From Thalassospira sp. MCCC 1A01148 (GTDB lineage: Bacteria; Pseudomonadota; Alphaproteobacteria; Rhodospirillales; Thalassospiraceae): a stretch of 64,000 bases of DNA. Below, piece after piece: positions 1 to 9,579 of this stretch; within the stretch, counting starts at the first letter, position 1; each line of letters begins with the position of its first letter. A program made the position numbers and the translations under genes. A model generated the notes under the pieces. That model did no database searches. It saw only the letters and a program-made list of their open reading frames with translations, and was not told the origin of the DNA. The stretch spans positions 1 through 64,000 of the forward strand of contig NZ_LPVZ01000002.1 of the NCBI RefSeq assembly GCF_001613795.1, read 5' to 3'.

Positions 1-1
1 C

Positions 2-100
2 CTCATTGCACCGATCGCAATGGACGAAGGTCTGCGTTTCGCAATCCGTGAAGGCGGTCGTACCGTCGGCGCGGGCGTTGTTGCCAAGATCATCGAATAA
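2..100 (+). CDS. tuf: Elongation factor Tu, C-terminal fragment
   Basis: Only the last 32 codons are in the window; the gene begins upstream of base 1. The frame reads through [19 protein letters not shown] and ends VVAKIIE-stop, which is the near-invariant C-terminal strand of EF-Tu domain III. EF-Tu is the GTPase that brings aminoacyl-tRNA to the ribosomal A site. A tuf copy just before rpsJ is the usual order at the start of the S10 operon in Proteobacteria. Whether a second tuf copy exists elsewhere cannot be seen here. Confidence 0.97.
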   Translation, partial: LIAPIAMDEGLRFAIREGGRTVGAGVVAKIIE

Positions 101-122
101 TTTTTCTCTTGATCTTTGTGAA

Positions 123-147
123 GCGGGCGGCTATTTAAGCCGCCCGC
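123..147 (+). terminator. Hairpin between tuf and rpsJ
   Basis: A 10-bp perfect stem (GCGGGCGGCT with AGCCGCCCGC) closes a 5-base loop 23 bases after the tuf stop. The following run is only TTTT after AACAC, so it could be a weak terminator of the str operon or an attenuator in the rpsJ leader. The stem is seen directly; the role is inferred. Confidence 0.5.
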
Positions 148-219
148 AACACTTTTGCGGCAATCGTCAACTCCAGTTGAGGGGCCGGTGTCCTTTTGAG
201 GGCTCCGGTACATAATTAC

Positions 220-528
220 ATGGATAGTCAGAACATTCGCATTCGCCTCAAGGCGTTTGACCATCGCGTGCTGGATCAGTCCACGCGTGAGATCGTCAAT
301 ACGGCGAAGCGCACTGGCGCAGAGGTCCGCGGCCCGATTCCGCTGCCGACCCGCATTGAAAAGTACACTGTTCTGCGGTCTCCGCACGTGAACAAAAAAT
401 CACGCGAACAGCTCGAAATCCGTACGCACAAGCGTCTTCTCGACATTGTCGACCCGACCCCGCAAACCGTCGATGCTCTTATGAAGCTCGACCTTGCGTC
501 CGGTGTCGATGTCGAGATCAAACTTTAA
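220..528 (+). CDS. rpsJ: 30S ribosomal protein S10
   Basis: S10 sits in the head of the 30S subunit and, as NusE, also takes part in transcription antitermination. The 102-residue product starts [16 protein letters not shown] and ends [11 protein letters not shown], matching the full family length (102-103). A TTG 24 bases upstream is in frame and has a GAGGGG before it, but the ATG at 220 gives the family N-terminus. It is the first gene of the S10 operon, 119 bases after tuf and 16 bases before rplC. Confidence 0.97.
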   Translation: MDSQNIRIRLKAFDHRVLDQSTREIVNTAKRTGAEVRGPIPLPTRIEKYTVLRSPHVNKKSREQLEIRTHKRLLDIVDPTPQTVDALMKLDLASGVDVEIKL

Positions 529-544
529 TCGGGAGTAAGCCGCA

Positions 545-1261
545 ATGCGTAGTGGACTTATTACCCAGAAGGTCGGTATGACCCGTATCTTTAACGATGA
601 CGGTTCCCACCTTCCTGTAACCGTTCTGAAGGTCGAAGATCTTCAGGTCGTCGCCAACCGTACCAACGACACCGACGGCTACGTCGCTGTTCAGCTTGGT
701 TATGGCAAAGCGAAAGTGAAAAACGTATCCAAGCCGATGCGTGGCCACTTCGCCAAAGCCAAGGTTGAGCCGAAAGCCAAACTTGCTGAATTCCGCGTTA
801 GCGAAGACGGCCTGATTGAAGTTGGTGCAGAACTTGCTGCAACCCACTTCATTGAAGGCCAGTACGTTGACGTAATCGGCACGTCCATCGGTAAAGGTTT
901 TGCCGGTGCGATGAAGCGTCATAACTTCGGTGGTCTGCGTGCGTCGCACGGTGTGTCGATTTCGCACCGTTCGCATGGTTCCACTGGTCAGTGCCAGGAC
1001 CCGGGCCGCGTCTTCAAAGGTAAGAAGATGGCTGGTCACCTTGGTGCCGCACGTGTGACTGTTCAGTCCCTTAAAGTCGTGTCTTCGGATGCCGACAAAG
1101 GTCTGATCCTGATCCACGGTGCAGTCCCTGGTCACAAGGGTGCCTACGTCCTTGTTAAGGACTCTGTGAAGCGTGCTGCACCGGAAGGTCTTCCGTTCCC
1201 GGCTGCGCTCAAGGGTGCTGCCCCGGCTGCTGAAGAAGCTGTCGCCGAGGATAAGGAATAA
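545..1261 (+). CDS. rplC: 50S ribosomal protein L3
   Basis: L3 binds near the 3' end of 23S rRNA, is an early assembly protein and reaches toward the peptidyl-transferase centre. The 238-residue product begins [16 protein letters not shown] and carries the central glycine-rich loop ([20 protein letters not shown]). It has a short Ala/Glu-rich C-terminal tail ([14 protein letters not shown]) longer than in the E. coli protein. A GGGAG ribosome site at 531-535 fits the ATG. rplD follows 5 bases later. Confidence 0.97.
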   Translation: MRSGLITQKVGMTRIFNDDGSHLPVTVLKVEDLQVVANRTNDTDGYVAVQLGYGKAKVKNVSKPMRGHFAKAKVEPKAKLAEFRVSEDGLIEVGAELAATHFIEGQYVDVIGTSIGKGFAGAMKRHNFGGLRASHGVSISHRSHGSTGQCQDPGRVFKGKKMAGHLGAARVTVQSLKVVSSDADKGLILIHGAVPGHKGAYVLVKDSVKRAAPEGLPFPAALKGAAPAAEEAVAEDKE

Positions 1262-1266
1262 GCATC

Positions 1267-1887
1267 ATGAAGCTCGACATTCTCAAACTTGACGCTTCCA
1301 AGTCCGGTAAGATTGATCTTGCAGAAGACATCTTTGGCCTGGAAGTACGTCGCGACGTCCTGCACCGTATGGTGAACTGGCAGCTGGCAAAACGCCGTGC
1401 CGGTACCCACAAGGTAAAGGAAAAGTCGGAAGTTTCCGCAACCACGAAAAAATTCGTGCGTCAGAAGGGTAGTGGCGGTGCACGTCACGGTTCCCGTAAA
1501 GCCGCACAGTTCCGTGGTGGTGGTACCGTGCACGGTCCGCGCGTTCGCGACCACGCACACGATCTGACCAAGAAGTTCCGTAAACTCGCGCTGAAAACCG
1601 CTCTGTCGGCCAAGGCAAAAGACGGTAAGCTTATCGTTCTTGATAATGCGGAATTCTCGGACGCCAAAACCAAGAATCTGGTCGCAGTTTTCAATAAGCT
1701 CGGCTGGAAGTCTGCACTGATCATCGACGGTGCGCAGGTCAATGAGGGTTTTGCACGCGCAGCGCGCAACATCCCGCAGGTTGATGTGCTCCCGCAGATT
1801 GGTGCTAACGTCTATGACATCCTGCGCCGTGACACCCTGGTGCTGACCAAGGGTGCGGTCGAAGCGTTGGAGGCACGTCTCAAATGA
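1267..1887 (+). CDS. rplD: 50S ribosomal protein L4
   Basis: L4 lines the constriction of the peptide exit tunnel; in E. coli it also represses its own operon, but no such site is evident here. The 206-residue product has the tunnel loop around residues 60-95 ([22 protein letters not shown]) and ends in the RNA-binding C-terminal domain. Its stop overlaps the next start as ATGA at 1884-1887, so rplD and rplW are probably translationally coupled. Confidence 0.97.
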   Translation: MKLDILKLDASKSGKIDLAEDIFGLEVRRDVLHRMVNWQLAKRRAGTHKVKEKSEVSATTKKFVRQKGSGGARHGSRKAAQFRGGGTVHGPRVRDHAHDLTKKFRKLALKTALSAKAKDGKLIVLDNAEFSDAKTKNLVAVFNKLGWKSALIIDGAQVNEGFARAARNIPQVDVLPQIGANVYDILRRDTLVLTKGAVEALEARLK

Positions 1888-2186
1888 CGATCATCAGCAA
1901 AGAGCGGATGTACGAAGTCATCCGCGCCCCGCATATCACTGAAAAGTCGACGTTGATTTCTGAACACAACGCTGTTGCGTTCAAAGTCGCGATCGACGCC
2001 ACCAAGCCGGAGATCAAGGCTGCTGTGGAAGGTCTGTTCGGGGTGAAGGTCAAGACGGTCAATACCTCTGTGGTAAAAGGAAAAACCAAGCGTTTTCGCG
2101 GTATTTCCGGTCGTCGGAGTGATTTCAAGAAAGCGATGGTTACCCTCGAAGAGGGCCAGTCCATCGATGTGACTACGGGAATCTAA
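1884..2186 (+). CDS. rplW: 50S ribosomal protein L23
   Basis: L23 lies at the tunnel exit and is the docking point for trigger factor and the signal recognition particle. The 100-residue product has the family core [19 protein letters not shown] and the basic loop [16 protein letters not shown]. The ATG overlaps the rplD stop by four bases. rplB begins 4 bases after its stop. Length is normal for the family. Confidence 0.97.
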   Translation: MTIISKERMYEVIRAPHITEKSTLISEHNAVAFKVAIDATKPEIKAAVEGLFGVKVKTVNTSVVKGKTKRFRGISGRRSDFKKAMVTLEEGQSIDVTTGI

Positions 2187-2190
2187 GACA

Positions 2191-3018
2191 ATGGCTTTGA
2201 AGAAGTTTAAACCAACCTCTCCTGGTCGCCGTCAGCTGGTTCTCGTGGATCGTTCCGATCTCCACAAGGGCAAGCCGATCAAAGCGTTGACCGAAGGTCT
2301 TCGCAAGAAAGGTGGCCGTAACAACACTGGTCGTATCACCGCCCGCCGTATTGGTGGTGGTCACAAACGTCGTTACCGTATGATTGACTTCAAACGTACC
2401 AAGTTTGATGTCGTCGGTACCGTCGAGCGTTTGGAATATGATCCGAACCGTACCGCGTTTATCGCACTGGTTCGTTATTCTGACGACGAATTGGCCTACA
2501 TCCTCGCACCGCAGCGTCTTGCTGTTGGCGACAACGTTGTTGCCGCTGACCGCGTAGACATTAAGCCGGGTAACGCCGCACCGCTGAAGAACATTCCGGT
2601 CGGTACCATTGTCCATAACGTCGAACTGAAAGCCGGTAAAGGTGGTCAGGTCGCACGTTCAGCAGGCTCGTATGTACAGCTTGTTGGTAAGGACCAGGGT
2701 TACGCCCAGCTTAAGCTGTCCTCCGGTGAGGTACGTTTGGTTCGTGGTGAATGCATGGCTACCATCGGTGCCGTGTCCAACCCGGACCATCAGAACGCAA
2801 ACCTTGGTAAAGCCGGCCGTAATCGCTGGCTTGGCAAGCGTCCTTCGGTTCGTGGCGTTGCCATGAACCCGATCGATCACCCGCATGGTGGTGGTGAAGG
2901 TCGTACATCGGGTGGTCGTCATCCGGTTACGCCGTGGGGCAAGCCTACCAAGGGCAAACGTACCCGCTCGAACAAAAAGACCGACGCGCTCATCATGCGC
3001 CGTCGTCACAAGAGCTAA
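2191..3018 (+). CDS. rplB: 50S ribosomal protein L2
   Basis: L2 is a core 23S rRNA-binding protein needed for subunit joining and peptidyl transfer. The 275-residue product starts [16 protein letters not shown] and contains the diagnostic C-terminal motif [20 protein letters not shown] with the conserved histidine near the catalytic centre. It ends with the basic tail [15 protein letters not shown]. It is full length and lies within the S10 operon between rplW and rpsS. Confidence 0.98.
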   Translation: MALKKFKPTSPGRRQLVLVDRSDLHKGKPIKALTEGLRKKGGRNNTGRITARRIGGGHKRRYRMIDFKRTKFDVVGTVERLEYDPNRTAFIALVRYSDDELAYILAPQRLAVGDNVVAADRVDIKPGNAAPLKNIPVGTIVHNVELKAGKGGQVARSAGSYVQLVGKDQGYAQLKLSSGEVRLVRGECMATIGAVSNPDHQNANLGKAGRNRWLGKRPSVRGVAMNPIDHPHGGGEGRTSGGRHPVTPWGKPTKGKRTRSNKKTDALIMRRRHKS

Positions 3019-3034
3019 CGGAGGAGGCTAGACT

Positions 3035-3313
3035 ATGGCGCGTTCCGTTTGGAAGGGTCCGTTTGTTGACGGATACCTTCTTAAGAAAGCCGATACTGTC
3101 CGTGCCTCAGGCCGGAATGAGGTAATTAAGACCTGGTCGCGGCGCTCGACGATTTTGCCGCAATTCGTAGGCCTCACCTTTGGGGTTTACAATGGCCAGA
3201 AATTCCTGCCGGTGCTGGTGACCGAAGACATGATTGGTCACAAGTTCGGTGAATTCTCGCCGACCCGTACCTACTATGGTCACGCGGCCGACAAAAAGGC
3301 GAAGAGGAAGTAA
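3035..3313 (+). CDS. rpsS: 30S ribosomal protein S19
   Basis: S19 forms a complex with S13 in the 30S head and contacts 16S rRNA and the A-site finger. The 92-residue product begins [16 protein letters not shown] and carries [19 protein letters not shown] and [15 protein letters not shown], all family signatures. A strong GGAGGAGG precedes the ATG. rplV starts two bases after the stop. Confidence 0.98.
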   Translation: MARSVWKGPFVDGYLLKKADTVRASGRNEVIKTWSRRSTILPQFVGLTFGVYNGQKFLPVLVTEDMIGHKFGEFSPTRTYYGHAADKKAKRK

Positions 3314-3315
3314 CG

Positions 3316-3696
3316 ATGGGTAAGAAAGCTGACATCCGTCGGCTGGCGGATAACGAGGCTGCGGCTTCGCTCCGGGCAGTACGCATTTCCCCGCGTAAGC
3401 TCAACCTCGTCGCCGAGTCGATTCGTGGAATGAAGGCAGAAGCTGCTTTGGCAGAGCTGACCTTCTCCAATAAACGCATTTCGCAGGACGTCAAAAAGCT
3501 GCTGGAATCGGCAATTGCTAATGCCGAAAACAACCATCAGCTCGATGTCGACCGTCTCTACGTTAAAGAGGCATCTGTTGGTAAGGCCTTCGTAATGAAG
3601 CGCTGGCGCGCCCGTGCACGCGGTCGTGTTGGTAAACTTCTGAAGCCGTTCTCCAACATGCGCATCGTAGTTTGCGAACGTGAGGAGGCCGAGTAA
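3316..3696 (+). CDS. rplV: 50S ribosomal protein L22
   Basis: L22 has a globular surface domain and a long beta-hairpin lining the exit tunnel. The 126-residue product has the hairpin region [20 protein letters not shown] near residues 95-114. It is about 16 residues longer than E. coli L22 because of an N-terminal extension ([15 protein letters not shown]), a length usual in alphaproteobacteria. Its TAA overlaps the rpsC ATG by one base (TAATG). Confidence 0.97.
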   Translation: MGKKADIRRLADNEAAASLRAVRISPRKLNLVAESIRGMKAEAALAELTFSNKRISQDVKKLLESAIANAENNHQLDVDRLYVKEASVGKAFVMKRWRARARGRVGKLLKPFSNMRIVVCEREEAE

Positions 3697-4382
3697 TGGG
3701 TCAGAAAATCAATCCGATCGGTCTGCGCGTTGGCATTAACCGTACCTGGGATTCCCGCTGGTACGCCAACAAGTCCGATTTCGCTGGTCTTCTTCACGAA
3801 GATCTCGCGATCCGCAATTTCATCTTCAACCGTCTGAAACAGGCGGGTGTATCGAAGGTGATTATCGAACGTCCGGCGAAGAAAGCCCGCATCTCGATCC
3901 ACACCGCTCGTCCGGGCGTTGTGATCGGGAAGAAAGGCCAGGACATCGAGAAGCTCAAGAACGATCTGCAGAAACTGGCGAATGCCGAAGTGCAGGTTAA
4001 CATCATCGAGATCCGCAAGCCGGAACTCGATGCCAAGCTGGTCGCTGACAACATCGCCCAGCAACTTGAGCGCCGTGTTTCGTTCCGTCGCGCTATGAAG
4101 CGCTCGGTTCAGAACGCAATGCGTCTCGGTGCCGGTGGCATTCGTATCAATGCTGCTGGTCGTCTTGGTGGTGCTGAAATCGCTCGTACCGAATGGTACC
4201 GTGAAGGTCGCGTTCCGCTGCACACTCTGCGTGCGGACGTTGATTATGGCACTTCGGAAGCACACACCACCTATGGTGTTTGCGGTCTGAAGGTCTGGAT
4301 CTTCAAGGGCGAAATCATGGCTCACGATCCGTTGGCTTCCGAGCGTAAAGCGCTCGAGTCGACCGGTTCAGGCCGTAAGTAA
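3696..4382 (+). CDS. rpsC: 30S ribosomal protein S3
   Basis: S3 forms part of the mRNA entry pore and helps the ribosome helicase activity. The 228-residue product starts [23 protein letters not shown] domain is visible with the GxxG-type loop [18 protein letters not shown] at roughly residues 69-86. The C-terminal domain carries [20 protein letters not shown]. It overlaps rplV by one base and is followed by rplP after 12 bases with an AAGGAG site. Confidence 0.98.
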   Translation: MGQKINPIGLRVGINRTWDSRWYANKSDFAGLLHEDLAIRNFIFNRLKQAGVSKVIIERPAKKARISIHTARPGVVIGKKGQDIEKLKNDLQKLANAEVQVNIIEIRKPELDAKLVADNIAQQLERRVSFRRAMKRSVQNAMRLGAGGIRINAAGRLGGAEIARTEWYREGRVPLHTLRADVDYGTSEAHTTYGVCGLKVWIFKGEIMAHDPLASERKALESTGSGRK

Positions 4383-4394
4383 GGAGATCCAGAT

Positions 4395-4814
4395 ATGCTT
4401 TCTCCGAAACGTACAAAGTTCCGTAAAGCCCACAAAGGCCGCCTTAAAGGTGAGGCCAAGGGTGGCACGGACCTTAATTTCGGCGCTTATGGCTTGAAAG
4501 CCATGGAGCCTGAGCGTATAACGGCGCGTCAGATCGAAGCGGCTCGCCGTGCGATCACCCGCCACATCCGCCGTCAAGGTCGTGTGTGGATTCGCGTTTT
4601 CCCGGATCTCCCGGTCTCGCAGAAGCCTGCCGAAGTCCGTCAGGGTAAAGGTAAAGGCTCGCCCGAATATTGGGCGGCACGCGTTAAACCGGGTCGGATC
4701 ATGTTTGAACTCGACGGTGTTCCGTTGGATCTTGCACGCCGTGCTTTCGAGCTGGCGTCGGCAAAACTGCCGATCAAGACCAAGTTTGTCACCCGTCTTG
4801 GTGAAGGGGAGTAA
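4395..4814 (+). CDS. rplP: 50S ribosomal protein L16
   Basis: L16 organises the A-site tRNA region of the 50S subunit. The 139-residue product starts [16 protein letters not shown] and contains [20 protein letters not shown] and [19 protein letters not shown], which are near-invariant in the family. Length is normal. It lies between rpsC and rpmC in the S10 operon. Confidence 0.98.
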   Translation: MLSPKRTKFRKAHKGRLKGEAKGGTDLNFGAYGLKAMEPERITARQIEAARRAITRHIRRQGRVWIRVFPDLPVSQKPAEVRQGKGKGSPEYWAARVKPGRIMFELDGVPLDLARRAFELASAKLPIKTKFVTRLGEGE

Positions 4815-4820
4815 TTAGTG

Positions 4821-5021
4821 ATGAAAATTGCTGATCTCCGCGCGAAAAGCGCTGACGAACTGAAGCAGCTGCTTCTGGACCTGCGTAAAGAATCGTTCAA
4901 CATGCGATTCCAGCAGGCTTCCGGGCAGTTCGAGAACACTGCGCGGGTCCGCCAGGTCCGTCGTGATATTGCCCGCATTAAAACCCTTCTCGGTAACGAG
5001 AAGGGTGCTACCGCGGCCTAA
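4821..5021 (+). CDS. rpmC: 50S ribosomal protein L29
   Basis: L29 is a small helical protein near the tunnel exit. The 66-residue product reads [18 protein letters not shown] and has the second-helix motif [23 protein letters not shown] directly before the ATG (4818) would add one Met; I chose the ATG because the family starts this way and GGGGAG is well spaced. rplP lies 6 bases upstream. Confidence 0.95.
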   Translation: MKIADLRAKSADELKQLLLDLRKESFNMRFQQASGQFENTARVRQVRRDIARIKTLLGNEKGATAA

Positions 5022-5047
5022 CTGGACACGCAGAGGAGTAAACACAC

Positions 5048-5281
5048 ATGCCGAGGCGTGTATTGCAGGGGACAGTCGTTTCGACCAAAAACGACAAGAC
5101 CGTGGTGGTCCGAGTGGAGCGCCAGGTCATGCACCCGCTGTATAAAAAGTACGTGCGTAAGTCGAAGAAATTCCACGCGCACGATGAAGAGAACCGCTTC
5201 AAAACGGGTGACGTTGTTCGCATTCGCGAATGCAAACCGATCTCGAAGTTGAAGTCTTGGGAAGTAGTGGTCGAGGAGTGA
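5048..5281 (+). CDS. rpsQ: 30S ribosomal protein S17
   Basis: S17 is an OB-fold protein that binds the 5' domain of 16S rRNA early in assembly. The 77-residue product has [20 protein letters not shown] near the start and [18 protein letters not shown] near the end, both family signatures. An AGAGGAG site precedes the ATG. rpmC lies 26 bases upstream and rplN 34 bases downstream. Confidence 0.97.
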   Translation: MPRRVLQGTVVSTKNDKTVVVRVERQVMHPLYKKYVRKSKKFHAHDEENRFKTGDVVRIRECKPISKLKSWEVVVEE

Positions 5282-5315
5282 GTCCTCAGCCCAATCATAG
5301 TCAAGGGGTAAACCC

Positions 5316-5684
5316 ATGATCCAGATGCAGTCCAATCTGGACGTCGCCGACAACAGCGGCGCTCGCCGCGTCCAGTGCATCAAGGTGCTGGGCGGCTCGA
5401 AGCGCAAAACCGCTCACGTTGGTGATGTTATCGTGGTTTCCGTCAAGGAAGCCATTCCGCGCGGTCGCGTAAAGAAGGGTGCAGTTCACAAAGCTGTCAT
5501 CGTTCGCACCGCAAAGGAAATTCGTCGTGCCGATGGCTCGGCGATCCGCTTTGACCGTAACGCTGCCGTTCTCATTAATGCGAACGGCGAGCCGATCGGC
5601 ACGCGTATTTTTGGCCCGGTAACCCGTGAACTTCGTTCGAAAGGTTACATGAAGATCATTTCGCTCGCTCCGGAGGTGCTGTAA
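5316..5684 (+). CDS. rplN: 50S ribosomal protein L14
   Basis: L14 sits at the subunit interface and takes part in bridge B8. The 122-residue product begins [18 protein letters not shown] and ends with [20 protein letters not shown], identical in layout to the 122-123-residue family. In many bacteria L14 opens the spc operon. Here the 34-base gap after rpsQ with AAGGGG gives no clear promoter. It overlaps rplX by one base. Confidence 0.98.
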   Translation: MIQMQSNLDVADNSGARRVQCIKVLGGSKRKTAHVGDVIVVSVKEAIPRGRVKKGAVHKAVIVRTAKEIRRADGSAIRFDRNAAVLINANGEPIGTRIFGPVTRELRSKGYMKIISLAPEVL

Positions 5685-6001
5685 TGGCTGCCAAGATTAA
5701 AAAGGGCGATCGCGTCGTTGTTCTGACGGGTAAAGACAAAGGGAAAACCGGCGAAGTTCTCGCCGCTTTCCCGACCGAGAACAAAGTTCTGGTTTCGGGC
5801 ATTAACCTGGTGAAACGTCACCAGCGCCCGACCGGTGCTGATGCTGGTGGCATCGTCGAAAAGGAAGCAAAGATTGCTGTTTCCAACGTCGCGATTGTTG
5901 ACCCGAAAGAAAACAAGCCGACCCGCGTCGGTTTCAAGACCCTCGATGATGGTCGCAAGGTTCGCGTAGCGAAGCTCAGCGGCGAAGTCATCGACAACTG
6001 A
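5684..6001 (+). CDS. rplX: 50S ribosomal protein L24
   Basis: L24 is an assembly-initiator protein that binds the 5' end of 23S rRNA. The 105-residue product has the N-terminal KOW motif ([20 protein letters not shown], residues 4-23) and the loop [20 protein letters not shown]. Length is normal. The ATG overlaps the rplN stop (TAATG), which suggests coupled translation. Confidence 0.97.
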   Translation: MAAKIKKGDRVVVLTGKDKGKTGEVLAAFPTENKVLVSGINLVKRHQRPTGADAGGIVEKEAKIAVSNVAIVDPKENKPTRVGFKTLDDGRKVRVAKLSGEVIDN

Positions 6002-6012
6002 GGGACGGAAAA

Positions 6013-6552
6013 ATGACGCGCCTGCGCGAACATTACAAAGAAGTGGTGCGTGACGCACTCCAGAAGGAGTTCTCCTACGAGAACACCATGGAGATTCCGC
6101 GCCTCGAAAAAATCGTGATCAACATGGGTGTCGGTGACGCCACCCAGGATCGTAAGAAGCTGGAAGGTGCTGCTGCGGATCTCGCTGCCATCACCGGTCA
6201 GAAGCCTGTCTTCACCAAAGCGAAAAAGTCGGTTGCGGCTTTCAAGCTGCGTGAAGGTATGAACATCGGTTGTAAAGTGACCCTGCGTCGCGACCGTATG
6301 TTTGAGTTCCTGGACCGCCTGGTCTCCATCGCGCTTCCGCGCGTGCGTGACTTCCGCGGCCTGAACAAAAAATCTTTCGATGGTCGTGGCAACTTTGCCA
6401 TGGGCTTGAAAGAACAGTTCGTCTTTCCTGAGGTAGAGTACGACAAGGTCGACTCTGTTCGCGGGATGGATATCATCATTTGTACCACGGCTAAGTCCGA
6501 CGATGAAGCTCTTGCCCTTCTTAAGGGTTTTGATCTTCCGTTCGGAAACTAA
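6013..6552 (+). CDS. rplE: 50S ribosomal protein L5
   Basis: L5 binds 5S rRNA and contacts P-site tRNA. The 179-residue product contains [19 protein letters not shown], the P-site loop region [20 protein letters not shown] and the C-terminal [19 protein letters not shown]. All are typical. Length is normal. Genes rplX and rpsN lie 11 bases upstream and 13 bases downstream. Confidence 0.98.
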   Translation: MTRLREHYKEVVRDALQKEFSYENTMEIPRLEKIVINMGVGDATQDRKKLEGAAADLAAITGQKPVFTKAKKSVAAFKLREGMNIGCKVTLRRDRMFEFLDRLVSIALPRVRDFRGLNKKSFDGRGNFAMGLKEQFVFPEVEYDKVDSVRGMDIIICTTAKSDDEALALLKGFDLPFGN

Positions 6553-6565
6553 CGGAGGTTGGCCC

Positions 6566-6871
6566 ATGGCCAAGAAAAGCGCTGTAGAGCGTGAACTCAA
6601 ACGTGAACGCCTGGCAAAAAAATATGCTGCCAAGCGTGCCGCCCTTAAAGCGGTTATCGCAAATCGCGAGACGACCCCTGAGGATCGTATCGTTGCTGTG
6701 ATGAAACTCGCCCAGCTGCCGCGTAACTCGGCCCGTATCCGTCAGCGTATTCGCTGCCAGGTATCCGGTCGTCCGCGTGGTGTCTATCGCAAATTCCGCC
6801 TGTCCCGTATCGCCCTTCGTGAACTTGCTTCGCGTGGTCAGATTCCGGGCATGGTGAAGTCGAGCTGGTAA
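6566..6871 (+). CDS. rpsN: 30S ribosomal protein S14 (zinc-free form)
   Basis: S14 is a head protein needed for late 30S assembly. The 101-residue product starts [20 protein letters not shown] and carries [24 protein letters not shown]. It is the long form without the two CxxC pairs found in short zinc-binding S14. An open frame extends 63 bases upstream, but the ATG at 6566 is preceded by ACGGAGG and matches the family start. Confidence 0.97.
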   Translation: MAKKSAVERELKRERLAKKYAAKRAALKAVIANRETTPEDRIVAVMKLAQLPRNSARIRQRIRCQVSGRPRGVYRKFRLSRIALRELASRGQIPGMVKSSW

Positions 6872-6883
6872 GGAGGACATCAC

Positions 6884-7282
6884 ATGTCGATGACTGATCC
6901 AGTCGGTGATATGCTCACGCGTATCCGCAACGGCCAGCGCGTTGGTAAATCCAGCGTCGTTTCGCCGGCTTCGAAACTGCGTACCGGTGTGCTGGATGTT
7001 CTCCAGCGCGAAGGTTATATCCGCGGTTACAACATTAATGAAATTCGCAAGGGCGTCAGCGAAATCACCATCGAACTCAAATACTTTGAAGGCGATGCAG
7101 TGATTAAGCAGATCGACCGCGTCTCGACCCCGGGTCGTCGTGTATACTCGAAGATCAAAGATCTTCCGAAGGTATATAACGGTCTGGGCATCGCAGTCCT
7201 GTCCACTCCACGAGGAGTTCTTTCGGATCAGGAGGCTCGCGAGCAGAATGTCGGCGGCGAAATCCTCTGCAAGGTATTCTAA
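6884..7282 (+). CDS. rpsH: 30S ribosomal protein S8
   Basis: S8 binds helix 21 of 16S rRNA and organises the platform; in E. coli it also represses the spc operon. The 132-residue product starts [18 protein letters not shown] and has the C-terminal motif [20 protein letters not shown] with the family's ST-PRG and final [10 protein letters not shown] very strong AAGGAGG lies before the ATG. Confidence 0.98.
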   Translation: MSMTDPVGDMLTRIRNGQRVGKSSVVSPASKLRTGVLDVLQREGYIRGYNINEIRKGVSEITIELKYFEGDAVIKQIDRVSTPGRRVYSKIKDLPKVYNGLGIAVLSTPRGVLSDQEAREQNVGGEILCKVF

Positions 7283-7294
7283 GGAGGGCCAACG

Positions 7295-7831
7295 ATGTCG
7301 CGAGTAGGAAAAAATCCGGTGGTCGTGCCTAACGGCGTTACCATCAACTTGACCGAACAGCAGATCAGTGCAAAAGGCAAGCTCGGTGAGCTTAACCTTC
7401 CGCTGAACAGTGCTGACATTTCCGTCACCCAGGAAGATAACCAGATCTGGGTGAAACCGAAAAACGATAGCAAGCGCGCGCGTGCCCTTTGGGGTACCAC
7501 CCGTGCCAACATCGCGAACCTCGTTACCGGGGTCTCGGAAGGTTTCACCAAGAAGCTGGAAATCACCGGTGTTGGTTACCGTGCACAGGTTCAGGGCAAA
7601 AAACTTGTTCTGCAGCTTGGCTTCTCACACGACGTAGAAATGGAGATCCCTGAGGGTCTTAACGTCGTCGCTGAAAAGCCGACCCTCGTCGCCATTTCTG
7701 GCGCAGATAAACAAGTCGTCGGTCAGTTCGCTGCAAATGCACGCGGCTGGCGCGGTCCGGAGCCTTACAAAGGCAAGGGTGTCCGCTACGAAGGCGAGTA
7801 TATCTTGCGCAAAGAAGGCAAGAAGAAGTAA
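7295..7831 (+). CDS. rplF: 50S ribosomal protein L6
   Basis: L6 lies near the sarcin-ricin loop and the GTPase-factor site. It is built of two duplicated domains: residues 1-82 with [15 protein letters not shown], and the second with [20 protein letters not shown] and the rRNA-contact motif [16 protein letters not shown] near the C-terminus. Length (178) is normal. Genes on both sides are 11-12 bases away. Confidence 0.98.
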   Translation: MSRVGKNPVVVPNGVTINLTEQQISAKGKLGELNLPLNSADISVTQEDNQIWVKPKNDSKRARALWGTTRANIANLVTGVSEGFTKKLEITGVGYRAQVQGKKLVLQLGFSHDVEMEIPEGLNVVAEKPTLVAISGADKQVVGQFAANARGWRGPEPYKGKGVRYEGEYILRKEGKKK

Positions 7832-7842
7832 GGACAGGCACG

Positions 7843-8196
7843 ATGAAAAACGTGAGAAGCCTTTTCGAACGCCGCAAGCGTCGCGTTCGTTTTGCGATCC
7901 GCCAAAAAGCGGCCGGTCGCCCGCGCCTCAGCGTGCACCGTTCGAACGCCCACATCTATGCTCAGATCATCGACGACGTCAAAGGCACCACCCTGGTGGC
8001 TGCTTCGACGGCGGAGAAAGATCTGAAGGCGAAAGGCAGCAATGCCGAAGCCGCTGCTCTGGTTGGCAAGGCAATTGCCGAACGCGCAGTCAAAGCTGGT
8101 GTGAAAACGGTCGTTTTCGATCGTGGCGGGTATCTGTTCCATGGCCGGGTGAAAGCTCTGGCCGATGCCGCCCGTGAGGGCGGTCTGGACTTCTAA
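7843..8196 (+). CDS. rplR: 50S ribosomal protein L18
   Basis: L18 binds 5S rRNA and links it to the 50S subunit. The 117-residue product has a basic N-terminal segment ([20 protein letters not shown]) and the conserved [16 protein letters not shown] and [20 protein letters not shown] regions. Length is normal. It is followed 11 bases later by rpsE. Confidence 0.98.
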   Translation: MKNVRSLFERRKRRVRFAIRQKAAGRPRLSVHRSNAHIYAQIIDDVKGTTLVAASTAEKDLKAKGSNAEAAALVGKAIAERAVKAGVKTVVFDRGGYLFHGRVKALADAAREGGLDF

Positions 8197-8207
8197 GGAG
8201 CACGACC

Positions 8208-8783
8208 ATGGCACGTAACCAGAATCAACAGCAGCAGGCGCCGAAAGCCCGTGAAGAAAACGAACTCGTCGACAAGCTGGTTGGTATCAACCGCGTCGCG
8301 AAAGTCGTTAAGGGCGGCCGTCGCTTTGCTTTCTCCGCAATGGTAGTTGTCGGTGACCAGCGCGGTCGCGTCGGATACGGCACGGGTAAAGCCCGTGAAG
8401 TTCCAGAAGCGATCCGTAAGGCAACCGAAGCTGCTAAACGTAACATGATCCGCGTTCCGCTGCGTGAAGGCCGTACCCTTCACCATGATACGCAGGGCCA
8501 CTTCGGTGCAGGCAAGGTTGTCCTTCGCTCCGCACCGGCTGGTACCGGTATCATCGCAGGCGGTGCGATGCGTGCGGTTTTCGAAACCATGGGCGTTCAG
8601 GACGTTGTGTCCAAATGCACCGGTTCGAACAACCCGCACAACGTGATCCGCGCAACCCTTGACGCTCTGGTCAACGGTGCTTCCCCGCGTCAGGTCGCTG
8701 CTAAGCGTGGCCTGAAAGTCGGTGACGTCGTTGCCCGTCGCGATAGCGGTTCGGCTGCTGCCGCCGTTCTCGAAAAGGAGTAA
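8208..8783 (+). CDS. rpsE: 30S ribosomal protein S5
   Basis: S5 shapes the mRNA channel and decoding fidelity. The 191-residue product has a Gln-rich N-terminal extension (NQNQQQQ), then [20 protein letters not shown] and [20 protein letters not shown] of the double-stranded-RNA-binding-like domain. The second domain carries [15 protein letters not shown]. The extension makes it longer than the 167-residue E. coli protein, as is common in alphaproteobacteria. Confidence 0.98.
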   Translation: MARNQNQQQQAPKAREENELVDKLVGINRVAKVVKGGRRFAFSAMVVVGDQRGRVGYGTGKAREVPEAIRKATEAAKRNMIRVPLREGRTLHHDTQGHFGAGKVVLRSAPAGTGIIAGGAMRAVFETMGVQDVVSKCTGSNNPHNVIRATLDALVNGASPRQVAAKRGLKVGDVVARRDSGSAAAAVLEKE

Positions 8784-8789
8784 TTCGAT

Positions 8790-8984
8790 ATGGCTGCTAA
8801 GAAAAAAGCGACCGTACGCGTTACCCAGACGGGTTCGCCGATCGGACGTCCGGCTGATCAGCGCCAGACCCTCGTTGGTCTTGGCCTGAACAAACTGCAC
8901 CGGACTCGTGAGCTGGAAGATACTCCGGCTGTTCGCGGTATGATCGCAAAGGTCAAGCACCTCGTCCGTGTGGACGAGGCTTGA
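8790..8984 (+). CDS. rpmD: 50S ribosomal protein L30
   Basis: L30 is a small peripheral 50S protein. The 64-residue product has the family core [29 protein letters not shown] and ends [10 protein letters not shown], at normal length. It lies 6 bases after rpsE and 29 bases before rplO. Loss of rpmD occurs in some lineages, so its presence is informative for completeness of the block. Confidence 0.97.
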   Translation: MAAKKKATVRVTQTGSPIGRPADQRQTLVGLGLNKLHRTRELEDTPAVRGMIAKVKHLVRVDEA

Positions 8985-9013
8985 TTGACCCCAGATCGAA
9001 AAGGTGTTGAACG

Positions 9014-9499
9014 ATGAAACTCAACGAACTCGCCGATAACCCGGGTGCCCGCAAGGCGCGCACCCGCGTCGGTCGCGGCATCGGTTCGGGCAAAGGCAAA
9101 ACTTCTGGCGCAGGTCAGAAGGGTCAGAAGTCCCGTTCGGGTGTAGCCATTAATGGCTTCGAAGGTGGGCAGATGCCTATCTATCGCCGTCTTCCGAAAC
9201 GCGGCTTCAAAAACCCGTTCAAGAAACAGTTCGGCGTTGTGAACCTTGGTACCCTTCAGACTGCCGTTGATAACGGTGTTCTTGAAGAAGGTGCAAATGT
9301 TACCGTCGCTGTTCTGGCGGAAAAAGGACTGGCCCGTCCGCAGAAAGACGGTCTGCGTCTTCTCGCAAAAGGCGAACTGAAAGCGAAACTGAACATCGAA
9401 ATCTCCGGTGCTTCCAAAGCAGCTGTTGAAGCTGTTGAGAAAGCCGGCGGTTCGGTCAAGGTTCTTGCTCCGGTCGCTGCTGCAGAAACCGCAGAATAA
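9014..9499 (+). CDS. rplO: 50S ribosomal protein L15
   Basis: L15 is a late-assembly 50S protein with a long basic N-terminal tail that threads into 23S rRNA. The 161-residue product shows that tail ([20 protein letters not shown] and [18 protein letters not shown]) and the C-terminal globular domain with VEISGAS-like sequence. The last residues are Ala-rich and slightly extended. An 80-base gap with a strong hairpin separates it from secY. Confidence 0.97.
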   Translation: MKLNELADNPGARKARTRVGRGIGSGKGKTSGAGQKGQKSRSGVAINGFEGGQMPIYRRLPKRGFKNPFKKQFGVVNLGTLQTAVDNGVLEEGANVTVAVLAEKGLARPQKDGLRLLAKGELKAKLNIEISGASKAAVEAVEKAGGSVKVLAPVAAAETAE

Positions 9500-9516
9500 G
9501 CCTAAATTGACTTCGC

Positions 9517-9551
9517 GAGGGTCCGGTTCCAGCACACGGGACCGGACCCTC
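9517..9551 (+). other. Strong hairpin between rplO and secY
   Basis: An 11-bp perfect stem (GAGGGTCCGGT with ACCGGACCCTC) extends by three more pairs to a 14-bp stem around a 7-base loop. There is no following T-run (CCAGTTTATG), so it does not look like a simple terminator. It may be an RNA-processing or stability element that sets SecY level relative to the ribosomal proteins. The structure is seen; the role is inferred. Confidence 0.6.
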
Positions 9552-9579
9552 CAGTTTATGTGTATTGGGAGATGAGTGC

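Noticed and set aside
518..1135. Minus-strand frame opposite rplC, and similar ones across the ribosomal block (e.g. 3558-4325, 5818-6633, 8193-8960, 8858-9634)
   Set aside because: All are antisense shadows of conserved ribosomal genes with no independent coding signs.
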